A stretch of DNA of 16,292 bases from positions 1 to 16,292 of the forward strand of contig SCUC01000315.1 of assembly GCA_004322375.1 (NCBI GenBank), written 5' to 3'. Positions 6,460 to 13,373 of this stretch are shown here, piece after piece. Numbering within the stretch: the first letter of the stretch is position 1; each line of letters starts with the position of its first letter. This stretch comes from Bacteroidota bacterium (GTDB taxonomy: Bacteria > Bacteroidota > Ignavibacteria > UBA10030 > SZUA-254). Under the pieces are notes generated by a model. It had not been told where the DNA came from. It was given only the letters and a program-made list of their open reading frames with translations, and did not search any database. The translations under genes were made by a program, and so were the position numbers.

Positions 6460-8967
6460 ATGGCAACACTCAGCGAAAAAATAATACCGGTAGATATTGA
6501 AGATGAAATGAAAGGCTCGTACATAGATTACGCGATGAGCGTAATTGTTTCGCGAGCATTACCCGACGTGCGTGACGGAATGAAGCCCGTGCATCGCCGC
6601 GTGCTGTTTGGCATGAGCGAGCTGGGACTTGCAAGCAACCGCGCGTATAAGAAAAGCGCGCGCATCGTTGGCGAGGTGCTGGGTAAATTTCACCCGCATG
6701 GCGACACTGCCGTGTACGATACCATGGTGCGCATGGCGCAGGATTTTTCTTTACGATACCCGCTTGTGGACGGACAGGGAAATTTCGGCTCGATGGATGG
6801 CGATTCACCCGCGGCGATGCGTTACACGGAAGCGCGCCTGTCGCGTATAGCAGAAGAGATATTGCGTGATTTAGATAAAGATACAGTTGAATGGGCGCCA
6901 AATTTTGACGACACGCTCAAAGAGCCAACCGTTCTTCCCGCTCTTGTTCCCAATCTCCTTGTCAACGGCGGCTCCGGCATCGCAGTCGGGATGACGACGA
7001 ATATCCCTCCGCACAACCTTACGGAAGTTATTGACGGGACGATTGAGGTGATTGAGAATCCCAATCTGCCGGATGAAAAATTGATGAAAATCATCAAAGC
7101 GCCCGATTTCCCGACAGGCGGAATCATCTACGGCTACGATGGCGTGAAAGACGCATATAAAACCGGAAGAGGAAAAATTATTGTTCGGGCGAAAGCCAAT
7201 ATTGAAACCGGAAAAGGCGACCGGCAGAGAATTATTATCACGGAGCTTCCTTATCAGGTAAACAAAGCGTCGCTGATTGAAAAAATTGCCGAGCTGGTTC
7301 GCGAAAAGAAAATTGAAGACATTGCCGAGGCAAACGATGAATCAGATAGAGACGGGCTGCGAGTCGTCATCGGCTTAAAGCGCGATGCCGACGCTGAAGT
7401 AGTGCTGAATAATCTCTTCAAGCACACCCAGATGCAAACGACCTTCGGAGTGATTATGCTCGCGCTTGTTGATGGTCGCCCGCAAACTCTCACGCTGCGT
7501 CAAATTATTGACCATTTCATCAAGCACCGCAACGAGATTATCGTTCGCCGCACCAAGTACGATTTGAGCGAAGCGGAAAAACGCGCGCACATCCTGGAAG
7601 GCTACATCATCGCGCTCGATAACATTGATGAAATTATCCAGCTTATCAAAAAAGCGAAAGACGTACCAACGGCGCAAGCCGGGTTGATGAAACGCTTCAA
7701 GCTTTCCGAACTCCAGGCGAAAGCGATTCTCGATATGCGCCTCCAGCGTCTCACCGGACTCGAACGAAAGAAAGTAGAAGATGAATACAAGGAAACCATC
7801 AAGCTTATCGAGAAGTTGAAAGCCATCCTTGCCAACAAAAAGCTCCAGATGCAAATTATCAAGGAAGAGCTTCAGGAAATCAAAAAGAAATACGGCGACG
7901 AACGCAGAACTGAAATCATCTACAAGGCGGAACAATTCAGCGTGGAGGATATGATTGCAGAAGAGGATGTTGTTATCACTATCAGTCATGGCGGGTTCAT
8001 CAAGCGGTTCCCTGTCTCCGGGTACCGCAGGCAGGCGCGCGGAGGCAAGGGTGTTACCGGCGCGACGACGAAGGAAGACGATTTTATCGAGCACATGTTT
8101 ATCGCTTCGACGCACAACTATATTCTGTTCTTTACCGATAAGGGGAGATGCTACTGGCTGAAAGTGCATGAAATTCCGGAAGCGGGAAGAACGGCGCGCG
8201 GCAAATCAATCGTCAACCTCATTGAGAAGCAGCAGGACGACAAAATTACGGCGTTTGTTTCCGTTGCACAATTTGATGACGAGCATTTTGTCGCGATGTT
8301 CACGGAGAAAGGCGTTATCAAGAAAACCGCTCTCTCCGAGTACGGCAACCCGCGGCGCAACGGCATCAATGCCATCTCGCTCGATAAGGGAGACCAGCTG
8401 ATTGACGTGAAGCTCACCGACGGAAAATCCGATATCGTTATCGGCACGAGCGAAGGAATTGCTATCCGTTTCCATGAATCGGAAGCGCGTTCGATGGGAC
8501 GAACAGCAGGCGGCGTGCGCGCGATAAAGTTAGACAAGAAAGATAGAGTGGTGGGCGCTGTTGCGGTGCGCAGGCAAACGACAACCATTCTTGTCGTTTC
8601 CGAAAACGGTTTTGGTAAGCGCAGCGACCTTGCAGATTACCGCGTCAGCCATCGCGGCGGTAAGGGAGTGTACACGCTCAAGGTCACCGATAAAACGGGG
8701 AACATGATAAGCATTAAAGAAGTGCTGGATAACGACGATATTGTCGTTGTAACGTCGCAGGGCATTATCATCCGCCAGCCGGCGAAAACAATTCGCGTTG
8801 CCGGTCGCAACACGCAGGGCGTTCGCCTCATCCGCCTCGACGAAAAGGACAGCGTTACAGCAGTAGCAGCCGTTCCCTCGGAAGAAGAAGAAAACGGCGC
8901 GAAAGAAGTTGCCGGCGAGGGAGAGCAACAGACGTTATTTGAGGAAAAGAAGAAGGGGAAGAAGTAA
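6460..8967 (+). CDS. gyrA: DNA gyrase subunit A
   Basis: DNA cleavage and rejoining subunit of gyrase. The 835-residue protein has the catalytic tyrosine in AAMRYTEARLS at Y122 and the quinolone-contact region HPHGDTAVYDT (78-88), with T83 and D87 in the same numbering as E. coli GyrA. The C-terminal DNA-wrapping pinwheel contains the GyrA box as QARGGKG (525-531), which identifies GyrA rather than ParC; another RGGKGV occurs near residue 735. The tail is acidic and then lysine-rich (EEKKKGKK). The ATG at 6460 gives the conserved N-terminus. No Shine-Dalgarno sequence is present; the leader is a tandem repeat. mntA follows after eight bases, so read-through cotranscription is likely. Confidence 0.98.
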   Translation: MATLSEKIIPVDIEDEMKGSYIDYAMSVIVSRALPDVRDGMKPVHRRVLFGMSELGLASNRAYKKSARIVGEVLGKFHPHGDTAVYDTMVRMAQDFSLRYPLVDGQGNFGSMDGDSPAAMRYTEARLSRIAEEILRDLDKDTVEWAPNFDDTLKEPTVLPALVPNLLVNGGSGIAVGMTTNIPPHNLTEVIDGTIEVIENPNLPDEKLMKIIKAPDFPTGGIIYGYDGVKDAYKTGRGKIIVRAKANIETGKGDRQRIIITELPYQVNKASLIEKIAELVREKKIEDIAEANDESDRDGLRVVIGLKRDADAEVVLNNLFKHTQMQTTFGVIMLALVDGRPQTLTLRQIIDHFIKHRNEIIVRRTKYDLSEAEKRAHILEGYIIALDNIDEIIQLIKKAKDVPTAQAGLMKRFKLSELQAKAILDMRLQRLTGLERKKVEDEYKETIKLIEKLKAILANKKLQMQIIKEELQEIKKKYGDERRTEIIYKAEQFSVEDMIAEEDVVITISHGGFIKRFPVSGYRRQARGGKGVTGATTKEDDFIEHMFIASTHNYILFFTDKGRCYWLKVHEIPEAGRTARGKSIVNLIEKQQDDKITAFVSVAQFDDEHFVAMFTEKGVIKKTALSEYGNPRRNGINAISLDKGDQLIDVKLTDGKSDIVIGTSEGIAIRFHESEARSMGRTAGGVRAIKLDKKDRVVGAVAVRRQTTTILVVSENGFGKRSDLADYRVSHRGGKGVYTLKVTDKTGNMISIKEVLDNDDIVVVTSQGIIIRQPAKTIRVAGRNTQGVRLIRLDEKDSVTAVAAVPSEEEENGAKEVAGEGEQQTLFEEKKKGKK

Positions 8968-8975
8968 ATAACACA

Positions 8976-9293
8976 ATGAAAAAAAAAGCGAAACATACGC
9001 GGCATGAATACAAACAATTCATGGGTGCAATAGCTAAACAACGAAACCGCTTGAAAGATAAGTATAGCGTTACGGAAATTGGAATTTTCGGTTCGTATGT
9101 GCGCGGAGAGCAGGACCGCGGCAGCGATGTGGATATCGTTGTTGACTTTGTTGAGTTGCCGGATTTACTGAATTTTCTTGAACTCGAACGGTATTTGGAG
9201 CGTATCATTAAAAGAAAGGTAGATCTTGTGCGAAAGGGGGCAATCAGGAAGGAATTGAAGAACCAAATTCTTAAAGAAGTGATATACCTGTGA
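8976..9293 (+). CDS. mntA: MntA-type minimal nucleotidyltransferase antitoxin
   Basis: A 105-residue MNT-domain protein. IGIFGSYVRGEQDRGSDVDI (35-54) contains the GSYVRG motif and two metal-binding carboxylates D51 and D53. RKVDLV (80-85) provides the third (D83). In characterised MntA-HepT systems the MNT protein attaches AMP units to a tyrosine of the HEPN ribonuclease and neutralises it. The gene overlaps the following HEPN gene by four bases (GTGA), the usual arrangement. It starts only eight bases after gyrA, without a strong Shine-Dalgarno sequence, so it may depend on gyrA transcription. The active site looks complete. The family call is firm; the biological role is inferred from characterised relatives. 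Confidence 0.92.
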   Translation: MKKKAKHTRHEYKQFMGAIAKQRNRLKDKYSVTEIGIFGSYVRGEQDRGSDVDIVVDFVELPDLLNFLELERYLERIIKRKVDLVRKGAIRKELKNQILKEVIYL

Positions 9294-9676
9294 AGCGCCG
9301 GTCAACACTATTTCTTCAAGATATTCTTGAAGCGATTAACAACATTGAGACGTTCATCGGCACAATGGAAAAGGACGAATTTGTTAACGACATAAAAACA
9401 AATCAAGCGGTTGTTCGGAGCCTGGAGATTATCGGCGAGGCAGTTAAGAACTTGCCAACAACGATTACGAAGCAATATCCCTCCGTCCCCTGGGCTGATA
9501 TGGCAAGAATGCGGGACAAGATATCGCACGACTATTTTGGTGTGGACTATGACATTGTATGGAGGGTGATAAAAGAACGGTTGCCGGAGCTTAAACCTAT
9601 TTTAAGGAATGTAAAAGTCGAGGTTAGCAAAATCGAAAGAAAGCTGATCCTGGACCAGAAAAAGGGGAAGAAGTAG
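9290..9676 (+). CDS. hepT: HepT-like HEPN ribonuclease toxin (DUF86)
   Basis: A 128-residue HEPN-domain protein. The catalytic R-X4-H-X-Y motif is intact as RDKISHDY (R75, H80, Y82). Y82 is the position modified by MntA in characterised pairs. SLEIIGEAVKNLP (44-56) is the usual helical segment of DUF86/HepT proteins. Such proteins are RNases or tRNA-cleaving toxins. A GTG start at 9290 overlaps the mntA stop. The C-terminus (LDQKKGKK) and the bases after it resemble the end of gyrA, including AAGGGGAAGAAGTA (8953-8966 and 9662-9675), which might mark a recombination boundary or may be chance in lysine codons. Confidence 0.92.
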   Translation: MKRRSTLFLQDILEAINNIETFIGTMEKDEFVNDIKTNQAVVRSLEIIGEAVKNLPTTITKQYPSVPWADMARMRDKISHDYFGVDYDIVWRVIKERLPELKPILRNVKVEVSKIERKLILDQKKGKK

Positions 9677-9681
9677 GTACT

Positions 9682-9762
9682 CTTGCGAAGGTTTCCCCCC
9701 AAAAAAATAACACGTTGAAAGATAATATAATATGTATATATGAGAAGAACCTTCGCAAGGTT
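9682..9762. repeat. 12-bp inverted repeat with nested hairpin
   Basis: CTTGCGAAGGTT (9682-9693) and AACCTTCGCAAG (9748-9759) are perfect inverted copies separated by 54 AT-rich bases. The right arm continues into a self-complementary hairpin, AACCTT (9748-9753) with AAGGTT (9757-9762) around CGC. It lies between hepT and the next module. It could end hepT transcription, form a small inverted-repeat element, or be a dispersed repeat. The internal TATA-rich stretch could hold a promoter for the next pair, but no clear -35/-10 pair is seen. Confidence 0.65.
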
Positions 9763-9779
9763 ATATTCCAAACAAAAAT

Positions 9780-10103
9780 ATGACAACGAAAAATAAAACC
9801 AAGACCAAGCTTCCCCGAAAATTTTCCCCTCTCTTCTGGGATGTCTATATAAAAGATATTGACCTCGAAGAAAACGCTCCATTTGTGATGGAGAGAATAC
9901 TGGGTGAACGGGGAACATGGGATGCAGTTGTATGGCTCCGAAAATATTATGGCGATGCCAATATCAAGCAATACATCCTCAAACGGGGGTATAAAGCGCT
10001 TCCGTTAAAAATACTGAATTACTGGCGACTGTTGCTGAACATCAATAGAAAACAATGGAACGAGATATCCTTACAAAGAGCCAGCGTAAAGCCCTGGAGA
10101 TAA
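9780..10103 (+). CDS. DUF6922-like protein, predicted antitoxin of the AbiEii module
   Basis: A 107-residue protein. After a lysine-rich start it has LPRKFSPLFWDVYIKDIDLE (11-30), then a helical stretch with VMERILGERGTWDAVVWLRK, and ends with LPLKILNYWRLLLNI. This layout (P-x-x-FWD, a helical WLRK-YYG region, then NYWRL) matches DUF6922-type proteins that sit before AbiEii-like toxins. Its end overlaps the toxin gene by 49 bases, so the two genes are probably translationally coupled. I infer an antitoxin role from position and family. The start codon ATG 9780 follows an A-rich leader; no Shine-Dalgarno sequence is evident. The DUF6922 name is from memory and should be checked by profile search. 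Confidence 0.78.
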   Translation: MTTKNKTKTKLPRKFSPLFWDVYIKDIDLEENAPFVMERILGERGTWDAVVWLRKYYGDANIKQYILKRGYKALPLKILNYWRLLLNINRKQWNEISLQRASVKPWR

Positions 10104-10669
10104 TTTCAGAGACTTCGATATCGAAGGATTTTTACCTTGCTGGCGGAACGGCGTTAGCCTTACAATTACGTCACCGCCGTTCTGATGATTTTGATTTCTT
10201 TTCTGCAAAACAGTTTCAACCTGACGATATTTCCGATGTGCTGAAAAAACATGGTCGGGTAAACCAGAAGTACAAAGATAACCGCACGCTTCACCTGCAA
10301 CTCTTGAATGTTGATGTGAGCTTTTTCCACTATGATTATCCGCTCCTTTCAAAGCCGGCAATAGAGGAGAACAACATTATGCTTGCCGGCATTCCCGATA
10401 TAGCTGCAATGAAAGTGGCCGCCATATCTCACCGTGGTTCAAAAAAAGATTTTATTGACCTGTACGTTATTTGTAATGAACATTTTTCCTTGACAAAAGC
10501 GCTGACATTCTTTGAAAAGAAATACAAGCCCCTCCTGCATGATTATTACCATATTCAATCGAGCCTTGTATATTTTGAGGATGCAGAGCAGCAAGCAATG
10601 CCGAAGATGATAACAAAGGTTAGCTGGAAAGAGGTGAAGAAGTTTTTTGAGGAGGAGGTAAAAAAATAA
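10055..10669 (+). CDS. AbiEii/AbiGii-family nucleotidyltransferase toxin
   Basis: A 204-residue nucleotidyltransferase-fold protein. FYLAGGTALALQLRHRRSDD (26-45) followed by FDFF (46-49) gives the glycine motif and carboxylates D45 and D47; NVDVSFF (85-91) gives a third (D87). PDIAAMKVAAISHRGSKKDF (114-133), continuing IDLY, carries the lysine and acidic residues conserved in AbiEii proteins (K120, K131, D132, D135). Relatives act in type IV toxin-antitoxin and abortive-infection systems; studied MenT homologues add nucleotides to tRNA acceptor ends. The substrate here is not known. It overlaps the upstream DUF6922 gene by 49 bases. All key residues are present, and no frameshift is seen. Confidence 0.9.
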   Translation: MERDILTKSQRKALEIISETSISKDFYLAGGTALALQLRHRRSDDFDFFSAKQFQPDDISDVLKKHGRVNQKYKDNRTLHLQLLNVDVSFFHYDYPLLSKPAIEENNIMLAGIPDIAAMKVAAISHRGSKKDFIDLYVICNEHFSLTKALTFFEKKYKPLLHDYYHIQSSLVYFEDAEQQAMPKMITKVSWKEVKKFFEEEVKK

Positions 10670-10682
10670 CTAAATAGAAAAT

Positions 10683-10787
10683 ACTGTTCTGCGGTAGAAA
10701 CAGTCTCGGTAACAAATACTTATCAATTTACAATTCGCCATTGACAATTGGCGATTTTGTTAAAGGACATCGCGGGAGCATTGTCCT
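10683..10787. terminator. hairpins in the convergent intergenic gap
   Basis: Three inverted repeats lie between two convergent genes. ACTGTTCT (10683-10690) can pair with AGAAACAGT (10696-10704) with one bulge. TCGCCA (10735-10740) pairs with TGGCGA (10749-10754). AGGACA (10764-10769) pairs with TGTCCT (10782-10787). None has a long T-run, so intrinsic termination is only possible, but the position fits a bidirectional transcription end. They could also be dispersed repeat remnants. Confidence 0.35.
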
Positions 10788-10794
10788 ACCAAAT

Positions 10795-12036
10795 TTACCT
10801 CACCCCCAATATCTTCCTCATCTTCCGCGATACTTTTTGCCAGAAGCCGCGGTAGGGCTGCTTTACGCCGAACCGTTTCGCATAATCGCGCATAGCGAGA
10901 ATCATGCCTACATCCGAACTTTTCTCGCGGCTGAGATAATATTTGTGCGTCATGATTTCGACATATAAATCGGAGGCAGTTTTGCCGGGGAATACGTCCA
11001 CTACACCCTCCGATTTAAATAGCTCGCACATCGGGATGAAAATATTGTTCAGCCAGTCTTTTGCTGCATCTGTAAAGCGAATCTCTTGCTTTCTTTGCTC
11101 GCTTAAATACCACTTATGCTCTTCGATGTGCTTTTCCAGCGTGTTGATGTAATCGGCTTCGCGAACGGTTCCCAGCACCAGCTTCATATCCAGTGAGCTG
11201 AGCTTCTCGAACTGCTTGCTTCGCCGAGCGACCTCGAACAGCCGCTCGTAATTTTCAGAAATATATGTTTTATCAAGCTCGGTTGTCAGCGCGTCGCGGA
11301 CTATTCCCTCTGCGCGAAGGTCTTCATTCACCCACTCCATGGATTCAAAAAAGAAATTCACATCGGAAAGCCGGAGCGAGTCGCTCAATGTCTCTCGCAC
11401 CTCTACTGTTTCCGCGTCGGCAAGGATTGCTTTCAATTGTGTCTTCTTTCCGATGTGCGGAATATCGAGCTTGATGAATTTCACCAACGTATTGGCAAGC
11501 GAAGCGTCTCCCCAATAGACGCCGTTCGCGTGCATCTCGATAAACAAATCAACGATGGCGTCCCAGATACGCTTCCTGTTTTCAAATGTGAAGGCGCGGC
11601 GGTACAGTTGAGAATCGGGTAGCACGCGATCCACCAGCAGGGTTACGGAGTGTCCCACAATGTTTCTCTCGTACTGCTCGCCGATATGCGTATGCACCCG
11701 AAGCGGTTCTTCCTCACGCGCAACACAGCCTACAGGAATCAGAGTATGAATACCTCGAGCGAGCATACGCTTGTAATTTTCTATTTCCCGCCGCGCAACA
11801 TCGTACCCAAGCTCTTTAATCACGTAGTTGTGATTTCCTATCTGTATGAAAATTACCACATGCCGCCCGATGCCGCGCCTTATATCAAGATGCTTGATTC
11901 CCAATTGTTTCCATTCGGAGATCGGATGAAGCCACGGAAGTCCTTGTACTTCGGAGAGGTAGAGGGGGTCAACATCAGACGTGAGCAAGGGGAACGAATG
12001 AGAGCGCAGGGTTTTTGTTTTGGTTTTTCTATTCAC
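10795..12036 (-). CDS. DUF4032 protein with kinase-like fold
   Basis: A 413-residue cytoplasmic protein of the DUF4032 type, which has an atypical kinase fold related to lipopolysaccharide kinases. EVQGLPWLHPISEW (29-42) is the characteristic entry motif. RRGIGRHVV (53-61) replaces the glycine loop, and VIKE (72-75) carries the ATP-binding lysine K74. Catalytic-loop equivalents are WGDASLANT (175-183; D177, N182), and ADAETVE (206-212; D207) takes the place of DFG. The C-terminal 190 residues are helical and end in a basic stretch. The substrate is unknown. The start is GTG at 12036; no Shine-Dalgarno sequence supports it, and the N-terminal K/T/R-rich stretch may be shorter in reality. It is convergent with the AbiEii gene. 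Confidence 0.8.
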   Translation of the reverse strand: MNRKTKTKTLRSHSFPLLTSDVDPLYLSEVQGLPWLHPISEWKQLGIKHLDIRRGIGRHVVIFIQIGNHNYVIKELGYDVARREIENYKRMLARGIHTLIPVGCVAREEEPLRVHTHIGEQYERNIVGHSVTLLVDRVLPDSQLYRRAFTFENRKRIWDAIVDLFIEMHANGVYWGDASLANTLVKFIKLDIPHIGKKTQLKAILADAETVEVRETLSDSLRLSDVNFFFESMEWVNEDLRAEGIVRDALTTELDKTYISENYERLFEVARRSKQFEKLSSLDMKLVLGTVREADYINTLEKHIEEHKWYLSEQRKQEIRFTDAAKDWLNNIFIPMCELFKSEGVVDVFPGKTASDLYVEIMTHKYYLSREKSSDVGMILAMRDYAKRFGVKQPYRGFWQKVSRKMRKILGVR

Positions 12037-12055
12037 AGGGTAGGGTGTTAAAATA

Positions 12056-12085
12056 AGCAGCCCACGATTTAAATCGTGGGCTGCT
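12056..12085 (-). terminator. 30-bp perfect palindrome, likely terminator
   Basis: AGCAGCCCACGATTT (12056-12070) and AAATCGTGGGCTGCT (12071-12085) are perfect inverted 15-base arms with no spacer. On the - strand it begins seven bases after the stop of the 12092-12982 gene and is followed by TTATTTTAA, so it reads as an intrinsic terminator for that gene. Similar CCCACG-TTTAAA-CGTGGG palindromes are, from memory, dispersed in FCB-group genomes. It would separate the DUF4032 gene from its upstream neighbour. Confidence 0.7.
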
Positions 12086-12091
12086 GAACTA

Positions 12092-12982
12092 TTACTCTGC
12101 TTCCTTTTTCGGAAGACCGTTCAATTTTTTTTCAAGATTGCATTCTGAAGCTGCCCTGTTCAATAACGCAAGGAGATTATTCTTATCATCGAACATCGGC
12201 TTGCCGAGCATTTCCCGTTCCTGCTTTCCGATAGGATAGAACGGAACGCCGTCGTCATAGACATCTATCGAATCTTTGATGTCGCGAGGTCTTCTCCTAA
12301 ACGAGGAGACAACATCGAAGTCGTCGTTGAACTTGCTGCTTTGCACCACAAGCCTGCGCTTCACCCAATCGCGTTCAAGAAACATATCAACATGAACGAC
12401 GCCATCCAGCTTGCCGTCGAAATTATCATCCGCCCAGTGATTGAACACAAGGTTGCTGTGCCCGACAAGCAGTTCCCGCTGTTGCGGCGTGAGCTGAAAT
12501 CCCCGCTCGGGATAATCCTTTGGCATATCTTCGGTCCAGAACGGAGCCGCGCCGCCAAGCAGCGCGAGATAATCTATGATGCCATCTTGATTGCGGTCAT
12601 AGATGTATCCCCAGGTTTGAATGTTTCCCGCGATCGAGGTAGCCCCGCGAAACTGAACGGTGCGGGAAATATCCTTGTTCACGTCGCTTACAGGCTCGGT
12701 TGTGATTGCGGCAATGAGAACGTTTTCCTGTCCCTTAACCCCAACAAAGGTGACGAACCGTCGTGAAGGGAGCTGGTTATCGGTATCCGGCAGCTTGTAT
12801 TCTTTTTTGCAAAGAACGACAAGGGTTTCGCGCGGCTGAATGAAACGGTAAAGCGAATCGAGCGTCACATACGTTTGAAGAAGCGGTTGTGCCGCGCCGG
12901 TAAAAGCGCAGCACAACACAGCCAAAAACGCGACCGGGAAACGGCTGAGCGATATGTCAAAAAAACGAAAACGAAATTTCAT
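12092..12982 (-). CDS. secreted protein of unknown function with two calcium-loop-like motifs
   Basis: A 296-residue protein not recognised as a named family. Residues 1-32 form a Sec signal peptide: basic start, hydrophobic core FPVAFLAVLCCAFTG, and likely cleavage near GAAQ. Two segments match the D-x-N-x-D-G-x-x-D pattern of calcium-binding EF-hand or dockerin loops: DRNQDGIID (129-137) and DDNFDGKLD (185-193). These are spaced 56 residues apart, so they are not a classic paired EF-hand. The C-terminal 80 residues are charged, with KEAE at the end. The protein is probably periplasmic or exported. It is on the same strand as the M2 peptidase gene but 391 bases away, so a separate promoter is likely. 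Confidence 0.8.
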   Translation of the reverse strand: MKFRFRFFDISLSRFPVAFLAVLCCAFTGAAQPLLQTYVTLDSLYRFIQPRETLVVLCKKEYKLPDTDNQLPSRRFVTFVGVKGQENVLIAAITTEPVSDVNKDISRTVQFRGATSIAGNIQTWGYIYDRNQDGIIDYLALLGGAAPFWTEDMPKDYPERGFQLTPQQRELLVGHSNLVFNHWADDNFDGKLDGVVHVDMFLERDWVKRRLVVQSSKFNDDFDVVSSFRRRPRDIKDSIDVYDDGVPFYPIGKQEREMLGKPMFDDKNNLLALLNRAASECNLEKKLNGLPKKEAE

Positions 12983-13373
12983 CTGGAAACAACTGTATTA
13001 TTGATGATAAAAATAGTAATGAAAAACGATGTGTAGCGATGGGTTTTAGAAACCATCCGAAAAGTGTCGCGGATTCGCTTCGCTGCTGCTAATGACATAT
13101 GTCTTTCTGCTTGAGTAAAAAACTGAAATTGGCGTTTTCATTACTTTACCCATCCCTATCCCTTCCCTACGCCGTAGGGAAGGGCAAAACGGATTCCTGA
13201 AAACCCGATACAAGTTGGCGGGATGGGTAGAGGTAAAGTAATCGCCTGCACATTGTTTGTCATCAACGTGAAGAACAATGGCTTACCATTGATTGACCTC
13301 AGAATAACAATGTACCTAAGTTTTCGGACAGATTCTCGTATCCATCGCCATTACTGTAGCAAGCAGGCACTCA
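12983..13373. other. non-coding gap with repeat elements
   Basis: No gene is supported here. The - strand promoter of the secreted-protein gene should lie near 12983-13080, but no convincing -35/-10 pair was picked out. CGCGGATTCGCTTCGCTGC (13070-13088) is repeat-like. The main structure is the hairpin element at 13131-13246. The segment 13250-13373 shows nothing clear beyond a TTTTCGGACA motif that echoes TCCGAAAAGTGTC near 13057. Confidence 0.6.
13131..13246. repeat. 116-bp inverted-repeat element with nested palindrome
   Basis: The ends are inverted copies. GGCG (13131-13134), five bases, then ATTACTTTACCCATCCC (13140-13156) pair with GGGATGGGTA (13220-13229), a six-base insertion, then AAGTAAT (13236-13242) and CGCC (13243-13246). 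Inside is a perfect palindrome, CCCTTCCCTACG (13160-13171) with CGTAGGGAAGGG (13173-13184). The whole could fold into one cruciform or RNA hairpin. Its form is like a MITE or a long REP-type element. No target duplication was identified. Confidence 0.6.

Noticed and set aside
7375..8169. 264-codon - strand frame opposite gyrA
   Set aside because: Antisense shadow of gyrA with no protein-family pattern.
6460..8967. ParC instead of GyrA
   Set aside because: The GyrA box (QARGGKG) and full pinwheel are present, and gyrB lies nearby.
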